Origin: SHVO01 sp050246995
Lineage (GTDB): Bacteria; Pseudomonadota; Alphaproteobacteria; Rhodospirillales; Rhodospirillaceae
Reading direction: 5' to 3'
Length of the DNA stretch: 64,000 bases
Assembly (NCBI GenBank): GCA_050246995.1
Contig: JBFWVA010000004.1
Coordinates: 186,001-250,000, forward strand
Each line of letters opens with the position of its first letter. The stretch's first letter is position 1. The position numbers and the translations under genes are program-made. Positions 9,019-18,290 of this stretch are shown here, piece by piece. Below the pieces are notes generated by a model. The model saw only the letters and a list, made by a program, of their open reading frames with translations. It was not told the DNA's origin and did no database searches.

Positions 9019-9229
9019 CAATTCCCCCAACTTCCCACCCCCGTGCCGGTTGTTCCGGTCTTTGAAGCAGGCCTTTCCTCAAGGCGCGCCATGCGGGTGT
9101 TCATATGGGAGATGCCGCCACGAACAGTTGCCCCTACCGCGGGCTCGTCAGCCATTGGTTTGGGCGAGGAAACGCGATAAATCAGAGACTTCGTGGTGGG
9201 GTGCGTCCTGATGGGCGAGAGTTTGTAAC

Positions 9230-9772
9230 GTGACCGAGGCTGTCCTCGGCCTTTTGATGACCGAGTATCTCGCGATGCGCGAGGTGCTGCTGCGCTTCTT
9301 GACGGCCCGATTAGGGGACGCGGCGGCGGCGGACGACATTTACCAAGAACTGTTCGTGCGTCTGAAGGGTGGCGCGCTGCCCGCCGACCTGACCAATCCC
9401 GGCGGTTACCTGTTCAGGATGGCCTACAACCTCGCCAACGAGGTCTCGCGGGCGCGGCGGCGTCAAGACGCGCGCGATGCGCATTGGACGGAAACAACCA
9501 CTCATAAGGTCGGGGCCGACACGATCGCCGATGCGACCGCCGCCGACGATGCGCTGGCTTCGAAGGAAAGATTAACGGCGGTGATGAAGGCGCTGGATAG
9601 CCTGCCGGCAAAAAGCCGGGAGGTCTTCGTGATGTGCCGGGTTCAGGGGTTAAGTCACCGGGATATCGCCGATGTGATGGGCATTTCGACCAAGACAGTG
9701 GAAAAACACATGACTGCGGCCTTGAAACACCTCACTTTATTTCTGCGGTCCACAGAGGGGGAGCGGCATTAG
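9230..9772 (+). CDS. ECF-family RNA polymerase sigma factor (FecI-like)
   Basis: A 180-residue sigma factor starting at GTG 9230. Region 2 is seen around DDIYQELFVRLKG and NPGGYLFRMAYNLANEVSRA. Region 4 is LPAKSREVFVMCRVQGLSHR followed by DIADVMGISTKTVEKHMTAAL, a clear helix-turn-helix. A FecR-like anti-sigma gene and a TonB-dependent receptor with an STN domain follow on the same strand. This is the standard cell-surface-signalling order, in which ligand binding at the receptor frees the sigma factor to transcribe the receptor. Whether the ligand is iron-linked is not shown. Confidence 0.93.
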   Translation: MTEAVLGLLMTEYLAMREVLLRFLTARLGDAAAADDIYQELFVRLKGGALPADLTNPGGYLFRMAYNLANEVSRARRRQDARDAHWTETTTHKVGADTIADATAADDALASKERLTAVMKALDSLPAKSREVFVMCRVQGLSHRDIADVMGISTKTVEKHMTAALKHLTLFLRSTEGERH

Positions 9773-9811
9773 CCGCGGCATCTGCAAGATGAGTACCTTA
9801 AAAGGTGGATT

Positions 9812-10789
9812 TTGAGCATTCCCGCAACCGCAACCGGTGAAACGGAGCGCCTACAAACGGCGGCCGCTTGGCATGCGCGCCTGGAAACGGGCGCCGACGA
9901 GTGGGAATCGTTCACGATTTGGCTCGAAGCCGACCCTCGCAATCGCATCGCTTTCGACACGGTGGACGCCGCGGCGAGCGAAGCGGTGGAACTGCTGTCG
10001 TTGAACCGCGAACTGACCGCGATGGCGCCGCCGCCGGCCGCACGCCGCGTCTCGACGCGCGCGTTCCTCGTCCTCGGCGGCATCGCTGCGGCGGTCCTGC
10101 TGATGATCGTTGCGCGCCCGGACATTTTCCAACCCGATGAGCGTGAGATTGTCGCGACCGTCGCGGGCGAGCGGCGCGACGTCACGCTGTCGGACGGCTC
10201 GATAGTCCATCTCAACACCAACACACAAGTCGCGGTGACGATGAGCCGCGGTACGCGCAATGTGCGGCTTGAAAAAGGCGAAGCGCTGTTCGAAGTCACC
10301 AGCGATCCCGCGCGCCCCTTCCACGTGGCGGCGGGCGACCGGGATGTCCGCGTTGTGGGAACGGCCTTCAATGTGTTGCGCCACGACGGCCGCATCACCG
10401 TGACCGTGGAGCGCGGCATCGTGGACGTGTCTTCTAATGGCGCGCGCACCAATGTGCGCCTTGGCGTAGGCGACCAGTACGCCGCTGTGGAAGGCGCGCG
10501 CGCCTACCAGATGGCCAAAATCGATCCGACCATCGCCAGCGCCTGGCGGGAGGGCCGGGCCGTCTTCACCAATGCGACTCTAGCAGAGGTTGCTTCCGAC
10601 CTTTCCCGCTACTATGGGAGGCCGATTGTGGTCCGAGACGCCAATGTCGCAGCCATGCGCTTTTCCGGAATCCTTAAGATCGAGGACCAGATGACCACGG
10701 TCCGGCGTCTCGAAGCTCTCCTCCCTGTTGTTGTTGCTGAAAATGGGGATGAAGTAAGATTGGAACGGGGAGCCCCGCCCTCCAAATAA
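9812..10789 (+). CDS. FecR-family anti-sigma regulator
   Basis: A 325-residue protein starting at TTG 9812 behind AGGTGGA (9803-9809). The N-terminal cytoplasmic DUF4880-like part reads AAAWHARLETGADEWESFTI and DPRNRIAFDTVDAA. One membrane helix follows (FLVLGGIAAAVLLMIVA, about residues 87-103). The periplasmic FecR domain has VTLSDGSIVHLNTNTQ and ARPFHVAAGDRDVRVVGTAF. The C-terminal part (LAEVASDLSRYYGRPIVV, then FSGILKIED) is the STN-like DUF4974 unit that contacts the receptor. It sits between sigma factor and receptor genes. Confidence 0.92.
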   Translation: MSIPATATGETERLQTAAAWHARLETGADEWESFTIWLEADPRNRIAFDTVDAAASEAVELLSLNRELTAMAPPPAARRVSTRAFLVLGGIAAAVLLMIVARPDIFQPDEREIVATVAGERRDVTLSDGSIVHLNTNTQVAVTMSRGTRNVRLEKGEALFEVTSDPARPFHVAAGDRDVRVVGTAFNVLRHDGRITVTVERGIVDVSSNGARTNVRLGVGDQYAAVEGARAYQMAKIDPTIASAWREGRAVFTNATLAEVASDLSRYYGRPIVVRDANVAAMRFSGILKIEDQMTTVRRLEALLPVVVAENGDEVRLERGAPPSK

Positions 10790-10813
10790 TCCGGGGCTCG
10801 CAACGCAGGGGGA

Positions 10814-13246
10814 GTGTTGCACCCGTTCGGACTCTCACCGCCATGCTACCGGCGCGTTCAGGTATTCCTGGGCGCGATCGCGCTTGTCTGCACCGTCGCG
10901 CGCGCGCCGCTCGCGGCTGAAGATACCAAGCGCTTCGATATACCGGCGCAGGGCCTTTCCAGCGCGCTCGTCAGCCTCGCCGCGCAGGCGGATATTTCCA
11001 TCGGCCTGACGGGCGTCGTCCTCACCAACCAAATCAGCACGCCCGTCGCCGGCAACCGCACGATCCCGCAGGCGCTGCAAGACTTGCTCGCGGGAACGGG
11101 GCTCTCCTTTGAAATGGTGGGGCCCGCCCTTTGGCGCATCTTCCCGCGACCGCTGACGCGCGAGGTGAAGATCGAAGAGCCGATGATCCCGCTCGCGCTT
11201 CCGCCGATCGAAGAGATCGTGGTGACCGCGATCAAGCGCCCGATGTCGCTGCAAACCGCTTCATTATCGGTGGGCGCCGTGACCGGCGGAACGTTTACCG
11301 ACTACGGCGTCCGCTCAACACAGGAAATGACGTCGTTCGTCGCCGGACTGTCGACCACGAACCAGGGCCCCGGCCGCAACAAGTTCGTGATCCGCGGCAT
11401 GTCGGACGGGCCGTTCACCGGCAATACACAATCGACGGTCGGACTTTATATCGACGAGACTCGCGTGGTGTTCAACGCACCGTCGCCCGCGCTTCAACTG
11501 CATGACGTCGACCGCGTGGAGGTGATTCGCGGACCACAAGGCACGCTGTACGGAGCCGGTTCCATCGGCGGCCTGGTGCGGATCATCACACGTCAGCCGG
11601 TCATGGACCGCCTCGAGATGCGCACAACGGTCGAGGGAAGCACGGTCGTCGACGGCGGCCTGTCGCACGCGGCTGACGCCATGGTCAATGTGCCGCTCAT
11701 CGCCGGGAAACTTGCTTGGCGCACAGTAGCCTATGAACGCTTCGACGCCGGTTATATCGATGATGCCCAACTCGCCCGGCACGATGTGAACCGCACGCGC
11801 ACGCAAGGCCTACGGTCCAATGCGAAGCTGCGCCTCGGCGGCGATTGGATGCTGGGCACCGGCATCGTCTACCAATCCGTCCGCTCGCGCGACACCCAGT
11901 ATTACAACAGCGCGCGTCCAACCTTCGAACGCACGAACTTCCTGAGCGAGCCCAACGCCAACAACTTCCTCACTATTGCCGCGACCATCGACGGCAACCT
12001 CGGTTGGGCGCACGCCACATCGACAACCGCATGGATTCATCATCGGGTCGACTCATTATTCGACGCCTCCCTGGCGCTGCCCAGCTTGCTCCGCAGGCCG
12101 GTTGAATCGACCGCGTACAATCAGGATAACCTCTACCGCACCGTCAATCATGAGACGCGGCTTGCCTCCTCTAGAGAAGGCCCCTGGACGTGGATCGCCG
12201 GCGTATTCTTCTCGCACCGGTCGGACACTTCGATTTCGCTGCTGACCCGTACGCGCCCGCAAGACACCTTCTATGTAAAGAACCGTCATGACGTCGGGAC
12301 CGAGGCGGCCGTATTTAGTGAAGTGCAGTATCAACTGAGCCCGCAACTGAGAGCGGGCGTCGGGGTGCGCGTATATTTCGGGGAAGTGAACGTCGAGGCG
12401 AACAACACCGAAGCCATCGAAGACGGTCCGCCCGCCGCCATCGGCTACAACCGCAAGACTGGCGCAACGCCCAAGGCGGAGCTTTCCTATCAGCTGACGC
12501 CCGATCATTTCCTGTACGCGCAGGCCACGCAGGGGTTCCGGTTGGGCGGGGTGAACATCGCGAGCCGTCTGACCGCTCCGCCGCCCGGGGGACGCCCGGT
12601 GACGGTGTCGAACTTCGATTCCGACCGGCTGTGGAATTTTGAGGTCGGTTCGAAGTCCGCGTTCCTCGACCGCCGCCTCAATCTGAACCTCTCCATCTTC
12701 TATGCGCTCTGGAATGACATGCAGGCCGACCTGATCCGGTCCAATGGCCTATCCTTCACGTCGAACCTCGGCGACGGTCGGAATAGGGGTTTCGAAATCG
12801 AGAGCATCTACGCCGTGAGCGAACGCCTGCGTCTGCTCGCCAATGTGTCTTGGAACAATCCGACCGTGCCGCCGACGAACATGGCGGGCGCCGTCACGAA
12901 CCGTCTGCCGGGCGCGCCGAAGTTCAACGCCACCGCGGCGCTGCAGTATCAACGACCGCTCGGCGGCGGTTATACCGGGTTCGCGAACATCAGATCGGAA
13001 GTGCTGGGGAAATCGCAGCTCGCCATCGGGACCCTGCCCATGGCGAGCCTGCCGGCCTATCACACCGCCAACATACGCGTCGGATTCTTCGACCAGCACT
13101 GGCGGCTATCGGCCTATGTGACCAACCTCACCAATACGAAATCGAGCACCTTCGCTTTCGGAAATCCGTTCTCGCTGGGTCACATCGCGCAGGCAATCCC
13201 CCTGCGCCCCTTGACGGTAGGCATGACGGCAAGCTGGACGCGCTAA
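10814..13246 (+). CDS. TonB-dependent receptor with STN signalling domain
   Basis: An 810-residue receptor. The GTG at 10814 sits next to a GGGGGAG site; TTG 10817 is equally possible. After a signal peptide ending near PLAAED comes a secretin/TonB short N-terminal domain: RFDIPAQGLSSALVSLAAQA, then ISTPVAGNRTIPQALQDLLA. This marks a transducer able to signal through FecR. The plug follows from PPIEEIVVTAIKRP, with NKFVIRGMSDGPFTGN and VDRVEVIRGPQGTLYGAGSI. The barrel ends VGMTASWTR without a terminal Phe, which is less usual. It belongs with the upstream sigma/anti-sigma pair. Confidence 0.93.
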   Translation: MLHPFGLSPPCYRRVQVFLGAIALVCTVARAPLAAEDTKRFDIPAQGLSSALVSLAAQADISIGLTGVVLTNQISTPVAGNRTIPQALQDLLAGTGLSFEMVGPALWRIFPRPLTREVKIEEPMIPLALPPIEEIVVTAIKRPMSLQTASLSVGAVTGGTFTDYGVRSTQEMTSFVAGLSTTNQGPGRNKFVIRGMSDGPFTGNTQSTVGLYIDETRVVFNAPSPALQLHDVDRVEVIRGPQGTLYGAGSIGGLVRIITRQPVMDRLEMRTTVEGSTVVDGGLSHAADAMVNVPLIAGKLAWRTVAYERFDAGYIDDAQLARHDVNRTRTQGLRSNAKLRLGGDWMLGTGIVYQSVRSRDTQYYNSARPTFERTNFLSEPNANNFLTIAATIDGNLGWAHATSTTAWIHHRVDSLFDASLALPSLLRRPVESTAYNQDNLYRTVNHETRLASSREGPWTWIAGVFFSHRSDTSISLLTRTRPQDTFYVKNRHDVGTEAAVFSEVQYQLSPQLRAGVGVRVYFGEVNVEANNTEAIEDGPPAAIGYNRKTGATPKAELSYQLTPDHFLYAQATQGFRLGGVNIASRLTAPPPGGRPVTVSNFDSDRLWNFEVGSKSAFLDRRLNLNLSIFYALWNDMQADLIRSNGLSFTSNLGDGRNRGFEIESIYAVSERLRLLANVSWNNPTVPPTNMAGAVTNRLPGAPKFNATAALQYQRPLGGGYTGFANIRSEVLGKSQLAIGTLPMASLPAYHTANIRVGFFDQHWRLSAYVTNLTNTKSSTFAFGNPFSLGHIAQAIPLRPLTVGMTASWTR

Positions 13247-13264
13247 GCGGCTCGCTCAACCGGC

Positions 13265-16200
13265 TTAATTGATCTGGCTAAGAGGCTTCTCGCCGATCAT
13301 GTCCTTGTAATCGACCATGAAGGACTTGAACTGTTCGGCCTGCTCGATCTGCTGGCGCACGGCGGCGACATCCATCACGCCGCGCTCGCGCGGGGTTGTG
13401 ATGAGGGAGAAGGCGTCACGATACGGCGTGTCGCTCATCGGCACCGTATAACGTTGACGCACGCGCACCAGGGTGCGTTCGTCGCCAGCCAGCGTCAACG
13501 CGGTCGCCCAATCGAGGACAATGCGGGCGTTCTGATCACTGAGTGTGGTGCCTTCCGGCTCCGGCGCGAGTTCCGACAAAGCCGCGGCCGCGTTCGACCA
13601 TTGCTGGGCGCGCCAATAGATCTCGGCGCGAAGCTGCTTGGTTTCAGGGGTCGTGTCGGTACCGAGCAGCAGCACGGCTTCGTCGACTTTATTGAGGTCC
13701 GTCAAAGCGCGCGCCTCGAGGCGGCGGCGCTGGGCGTTCAGTTCGCGGCCCGCTTCCGGCGTCGTCGTATCGTTGAGGACGTCGAGCGCCTTCTGAGGCT
13801 GCTCATCGAGAAGATAGATCAGCGCGAGACGCGAGCCGATGCGGCTGCGGTCAACGCCTGTCACGCGGAACTGGACCTGACGCTCGAGGAGCAGCGCGGC
13901 CTGCTGCAGGAGATCGACGGACACGAGGCGGTCCGCAAGCTTGCGGATCATCTCGTCCCCCTTATCGCCGGGCGGCACAAGGGAACGGAATTCCTCGAAG
14001 AGGCCAATGGCGGTAACAGGCGAAAGCTTGTCCGCCTCACCGTCGAGATAGAGCTTCTCGAAGATGCCGGTCATCTTGTTGGCCGCTTCGTTCACACGCT
14101 CGTCACCGGAGAAATAGGACGTCGTGATCTTGAGTGTGCGCAAAGCCGTACCATAGTCCTTCTCCTCGCCGTAGAGGTCGGCAAGACGCAGAAGCATCTC
14201 GAGTTCCGTGTGATCGCCGCGCCAGCGGTAACGCAGTTGCTCGAGCCCTTCGACCAACTGAGCGGTGGTGACGGTGCCGAGCTTATGCTCGAGCTCGAGG
14301 CGGTCGCGCGTGGCGAGCACGCTGTACATCAGGGACTGGCTGTTCTCGGCTTTCTTGAACTGTTGCAAGGCGACCTGAAGCTCACCGATCTTCTCATTCA
14401 GCTTGCCGTCCATGTAGTCGATCGCGGCGAGTTCGTTCACGGACGGGGTTTCCTTGCGGACCATGTCGAGGAAGCCCTGGGCGCCGAAATCGTCCCCGGC
14501 GGCGATGGTGGCTTCAACGCCCATGAGGGCGAGCGGAATTTTCACCCGGCGCGGATAGGCGCGGATGAGCGCACCCGTCTGGATCATGGTTTCGGCCTGC
14601 GCCTTCGGATCACTGATTTGCGAACGCGACGCGGCGAGCCAGAAGCGCGCATCCTCCTCATTGGCGAGGGTAAAGTGGTTGAAGTCCTCGGCCGCTTCCT
14701 GATAGCGGCGCATCATGAACAGGGCCGCGCCGCGCAGCGCGCGGAACTGGGCGGTATTCTCCACATCCTCGTCGTTGGCGGCCATCACGCGCAGAATCCC
14801 CAGCACTTCGGGATAAAAGCCGTTCACGAATTCAAAGCGGGCCAGGCGCAGCCGCGCCTGCTGGCGGGTATCGGGGCGCTCGTCGCCGAGCGCGTACTGC
14901 AGGGCTTGCTTATTGCGCACATAGTCGTCGGCGCGGCCGATCTGCCAGTCCGCGATGTTGAGCAGGCGCTGCATGTCGTCATCGCCGCCCAGCGCGCCAG
15001 CAACTTGCATGCCGTCGCGCGACAGGGCCATGCCGCCATCGACATCGATATCGACGCCGTTGCGGGAGGCCTGTGCGCGTACGCCGTCGGCCTTCGGCAC
15101 TACCACCACGCCCTGAGCGGTCGCGGGAAGATCGACTTCGGCGAAGGAGCGTTCCGGATAGACGCCGTAACTCAGCGGGATCACCGGAATAATAAGGAGA
15201 TAGTCGCCTACTTCCGGATCTTCGACGGCCACGGTGCGGCCGGCCTCGGTGATGGGCAAGAACAGATTTGGCTGCGGGCGCTCGAGCTGGGCGTTCACGT
15301 CGATTGCCTGGGTGGGCCGCAGCGGCAGCGCACGGAAGTCCAGCACCCAGTTGAGACCGTCGCGGCGCGTGGTCGGATTGATGTCCGGGCGCGTGACCAT
15401 GCGCAAGATGGTGTTGTTACGGTACGGAAGCTGCTCGACGAAGGTGATGTAGGGCGCGCCTTCCTTGGCGAGCTTAGCGACATCCACTTGCTGATAGCGG
15501 TCGAACACGACCCAAAGGAATTCGGCGCGGCGGAAGACGGCGGCGGCGGACGGTTCGGTCCACGGAATGGTCAGGCTGATTTCCGCCGGCCGCGACGTCA
15601 ACGGATCGACGCGGTTGTTCGCGGCCGAACGCGTGACGCGATTGCCGGCGGCGTCCACTTCGGTCTTGGCATTGATCTGGCCCTTGAGCGCGGCGGCGGC
15701 GTCCTGAGAGCCTTGCAGCGGGCGCGGCGCGGGCGGCGGCGCCGGCTTAGCGGCGGCAACTTGCGGCTCCGGCGTGGCGGCCGCGGGCTTCGCAGCGGGC
15801 GGTTTCGCGGCCTCGGCGGGACGCGTGACCGACGCTTGTTGCTGGGAGGCGGGAGAATTGGTGAGGTCGATGGCGATGGTGTTGCCGGTGGCGAGATCGT
15901 TCACCGCGAGCGCGGCGCCGTGCGGGATGATCAGCGTGGTCTGGCCGTTGTTATAGGAAACGCTTGCGCCTTTGTTGGCCGCAGGCAGACGCTGGTTGAG
16001 GCTGGCGAGATTGATCGTCCCCGTGCCCTGGAAGATGACGGCGACGTTTTCGCCGCGGCGCTCGACGCGATACCCGGGCCGCGACTGCGGCCAATCGAAC
16101 GCGACGCGGAAGAACGTTGGGTGCTGACCTGTACGGACCGCCACGGCACGCGCGCCGGCCGGCGCATTGGGACTGGCGGGCGCGGCCGGTTTCGCCTTCG

Positions 16201-16561
16201 CCGTTTGCGCCGGCGCAGCGACGAGATCGACCACCACGGCCGAGCCCACCGTGAACGTGCGCATGGTGACATTCGGGCGCAGCGGGAAGGCGATGGTGCG
16301 CTGGTCGGGACTAATGCGCGGCGCGCCGGAGATATAAGCGCCGAGCGCTTGCGCAAGCGGCGCCGGAGTCATGCTGACAGCGCGTTCGAACTGAACGACA
16401 AGATCGCCGCCGACGATATCGGCGGAATAGCGCACCGGTTGATCCCATTCAAAAGCAACACGGCCATAACCGTCGCGCGCCGCGAAACGCACGGCGTCGG
16501 CCGCTGCGGGCGCGGCCGTGAGAAGAGCGACGGCGAAAGCGAGCGAAGCGCGTTTCATCAT
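13265..16561 (-). CDS. Large secreted TPR protein with AMIN-like N-terminus
   Basis: A 1098-residue protein with a clear signal peptide (MMKRASLAFAVALLTAAPAAADA). The first 230 residues hold beta-rich units such as YGRVAFEWDQPVRYSADIVG and FFRVAFDWPQSRPGYRVERR that resemble AMIN domains. A Pro/Ala linker follows, then more beta-rich sequence. From about residue 550 there are helical TPR-like repeats (FVNGFYPEVLGILRVM, FALYGEEKDYGTALRT-like units). Its start overlaps the upstream MotB-like gene (ATGATGA region), so the genes are co-transcribed. A periplasmic scaffold for the two MotB-like proteins is an inference. The long open frame on the opposite strand is a composition artefact. Confidence 0.75.
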   Translation of the reverse strand: MMKRASLAFAVALLTAAPAAADAVRFAARDGYGRVAFEWDQPVRYSADIVGGDLVVQFERAVSMTPAPLAQALGAYISGAPRISPDQRTIAFPLRPNVTMRTFTVGSAVVVDLVAAPAQTAKAKPAAPASPNAPAGARAVAVRTGQHPTFFRVAFDWPQSRPGYRVERRGENVAVIFQGTGTINLASLNQRLPAANKGASVSYNNGQTTLIIPHGAALAVNDLATGNTIAIDLTNSPASQQQASVTRPAEAAKPPAAKPAAATPEPQVAAAKPAPPPAPRPLQGSQDAAAALKGQINAKTEVDAAGNRVTRSAANNRVDPLTSRPAEISLTIPWTEPSAAAVFRRAEFLWVVFDRYQQVDVAKLAKEGAPYITFVEQLPYRNNTILRMVTRPDINPTTRRDGLNWVLDFRALPLRPTQAIDVNAQLERPQPNLFLPITEAGRTVAVEDPEVGDYLLIIPVIPLSYGVYPERSFAEVDLPATAQGVVVVPKADGVRAQASRNGVDIDVDGGMALSRDGMQVAGALGGDDDMQRLLNIADWQIGRADDYVRNKQALQYALGDERPDTRQQARLRLARFEFVNGFYPEVLGILRVMAANDEDVENTAQFRALRGAALFMMRRYQEAAEDFNHFTLANEEDARFWLAASRSQISDPKAQAETMIQTGALIRAYPRRVKIPLALMGVEATIAAGDDFGAQGFLDMVRKETPSVNELAAIDYMDGKLNEKIGELQVALQQFKKAENSQSLMYSVLATRDRLELEHKLGTVTTAQLVEGLEQLRYRWRGDHTELEMLLRLADLYGEEKDYGTALRTLKITTSYFSGDERVNEAANKMTGIFEKLYLDGEADKLSPVTAIGLFEEFRSLVPPGDKGDEMIRKLADRLVSVDLLQQAALLLERQVQFRVTGVDRSRIGSRLALIYLLDEQPQKALDVLNDTTTPEAGRELNAQRRRLEARALTDLNKVDEAVLLLGTDTTPETKQLRAEIYWRAQQWSNAAAALSELAPEPEGTTLSDQNARIVLDWATALTLAGDERTLVRVRQRYTVPMSDTPYRDAFSLITTPRERGVMDVAAVRQQIEQAEQFKSFMVDYKDMIGEKPLSQIN

Positions 16562-17328
16562 GATCCGGGTTGCTCCGGCATGATGAGGATTTGAATCTGC
16601 TCGACGTTGCCGGCGGGCGCCTTGCGGCCCAGCACGGTGATTTCCTTATCGTAGCCCGCCGCGGTGAAAGCGTCGGCGACGGCATTGGCGCGCGTGATCG
16701 CGAGGCGCCAGGCGTCGGCGTCGGCGTCGGCGTCGGCGCTCGCACCGGCGCCGAGCGCCGGCAACGTGGCCGCCTGGCCCACGATGGCAATACGATTATG
16801 CAGGTTGCTCAACACACCGCCCAAATCAAAAACCCGCCGGCGCGCAGCGTCGGAAAAGCCGCTGGATCCCGCATCGAATAAGCCCTCACCCGACATCGAG
16901 GCCGGCCAGGACAGAATAAGATATTGCGGGGTCGCGCGGAACTGCACATCGGCAAGACTGGCCTGTTTCGCAAAGGCCGGGCGCAGGATCGCCTCCAGAT
17001 AGCTGAGGTTGTCCCCGGGGACCGTCGCCACTTCCGGGAGGCGGGGGCCGTTGTCGTCCGGCAGACCGCCCGCGAAAGCTTCGCCATATGAACGGGCGAC
17101 GGGAATAAAGCGCACCATGTCGATCTTCGCCATGGAGAAGAGCAGAACGAAGAACGTCAGCAGGATCGTCATGAGGTCGACGATGGTGATGAGCCACGGG
17201 CGCGCGGGGCCCGGATTGCGCGCGACGGACGGCGCATTGATACGTTTGCCGAGAGTCGGCAAATCCTGGATGTGCTCGGCGAGCGGACGGAAAGACGCGT
17301 GGTGCGACATGTGATTGAGCGCGTTCAT
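16558..17328 (-). CDS. MotB-like membrane protein with degenerate OmpA-type domain
   Basis: A 256-residue protein. Residues 45-66 (WLITIVDLMTILLTFFVLLF) match the MotB channel helix; D51 occupies the position of the essential proton-binding Asp in the W-x-I-x-x-x-D-x-M-T pattern. The periplasmic part ends in an OmpA-like unit (NRIAIVGQAATLPAL ... WRLAITRANAVADAFTAAGY). It keeps the Arg of the peptidoglycan site but lacks the Asp of the usual GHTD. A hexanucleotide tract encodes an Ala-Asp run inside this domain. Genes on both sides overlap it by 4 bp. It is probably a stator-like or ion-driven envelope protein; no MotA partner is in the window. Confidence 0.75.
   Translation of the reverse strand: MNALNHMSHHASFRPLAEHIQDLPTLGKRINAPSVARNPGPARPWLITIVDLMTILLTFFVLLFSMAKIDMVRFIPVARSYGEAFAGGLPDDNGPRLPEVATVPGDNLSYLEAILRPAFAKQASLADVQFRATPQYLILSWPASMSGEGLFDAGSSGFSDAARRRVFDLGGVLSNLHNRIAIVGQAATLPALGAGASADADADADAWRLAITRANAVADAFTAAGYDKEITVLGRKAPAGNVEQIQILIMPEQPGS
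16711..16738. repeat. In-frame GGCGTC hexanucleotide microsatellite
   Basis: Four perfect tandem GGCGTC units plus a partial fifth lie inside the MotB-like gene. On the coding strand they give the alternating Ala-Asp run ADADADADA. Units are 6 bp, so slippage changes length without breaking the frame. Confidence 0.9.
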
Positions 17329-18083
17329 CGCCGCGCCCCCGCCAGCCGCACGATAACGTCGTCGCTGTCCTCGAGCAGGAGGAAGCTGAAACGCAGCATC
17401 GCCTCGCCGCTTGTCTGGCCACCGAGCGGCTTCAGGATGCCGACTGAAAGCGACGCCGGCGCGAGGCCGTTGGCCATAAGGCGTTCGGCCAGCAGCGCGA
17501 CGTTGGTTTCCGGATGCGAGGCGCGGAGCGCGAGTTCGGCTCGATAGCCGCGCACACCGCCGTCGACGACACCGGCGATGCCGGCAAGGATCGCTTCGCC
17601 TTCGGCGACATGTTGCGGATCGGCGAACAATGCGAACGGCACTTCGATATCGACGCGGTCATTGCCCACGTTCCAGACGGCGCGTGTGCGCCACATGTCT
17701 TCGGCCGCGATAACCGGAGCGAAGACCTGCGCGACGGACGCGCGCAAGAGATCGACGGCGCGGCGGCGTTCTTCCTCGAGCATGCGCGCCTGCGAAATCG
17801 AATCGGCGGCGGCTGTCGCGCTTGCTGTCTTCGTGGTCGATGCCGGGTCCGGCGCGACGACCGTGGCGCGGGTCTCGCTGGCGATGGACGTCATCACGGC
17901 GAAGAACGCCATGAGCAGGAAGTTGAGCGCGAGCAATGTGATGAGGACGCGGTCGCGGTTGGCTTCGCCGCGCGCGGCATCGCTGAGCATGTCCGGCGCA
18001 TCCGGATATGCTTCGTAGAGAGTCTCGCGCGCTTTGGGATAGACGCCGCTCAAACCAAAATCCCTGCTGGGCCGAAGACACAC
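17325..18083 (-). CDS. Single-pass membrane protein paired with the MotB-like protein
   Basis: A protein of up to 252 residues. The GTG at 18083 has GGAG immediately before it, so spacing is poor and the true start may be internal (ATG at 17990 is one option). One membrane helix is present (VLITLLALNFLLMAFFAVMT, residues 46-65) with Asn54 where a MotB would have Asp. A coiled stretch (SQARMLEEERRRAVDLLRAS) follows. The C-terminal part (RVDIEVPFALFADPQHVAEG ... YRAELALRA) has the outline of an OmpA-like domain. The gene overlaps the MotB-like gene by 4 bp. It looks like a non-proton-conducting paralogue acting with its neighbour; this is inference. Confidence 0.65.
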   Translation of the reverse strand: MCLRPSRDFGLSGVYPKARETLYEAYPDAPDMLSDAARGEANRDRVLITLLALNFLLMAFFAVMTSIASETRATVVAPDPASTTKTASATAAADSISQARMLEEERRRAVDLLRASVAQVFAPVIAAEDMWRTRAVWNVGNDRVDIEVPFALFADPQHVAEGEAILAGIAGVVDGGVRGYRAELALRASHPETNVALLAERLMANGLAPASLSVGILKPLGGQTSGEAMLRFSFLLLEDSDDVIVRLAGARR

Positions 18084-18290
18084 CTCCGGCCGGAATACCC
18101 ACGTGTTTTCAGGAGCCTATGGGCGAAAGGTGAATGGGGGGTTAAGCCCGGCAAAAGTTGCCTATTTCAAAGGGGTAGCGCTTGAGTGCGGCCACGATTG
18201 TAATGTTCCGCACGCTGCAAGCTGCACGCTGCAAAAGCTTTATTTCCATGGAATAACATTGGGTTACGACCTGTCCGGCACATGCTGCAC

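Noticed and set aside
13454..16594. 1046-residue plus-strand open frame opposite the TPR gene
   Set aside because: It lies entirely antisense to a gene with signal peptide and recognisable repeats. Its sequence is the Arg/Gly/His-rich type produced by GC-rich antisense frames.
18084..18290. Attachment site at the left edge of the accessory region
   Set aside because: Short direct repeats (GCACGCTGCA) occur, but no matching copy was found at the right side and no integrase is present.
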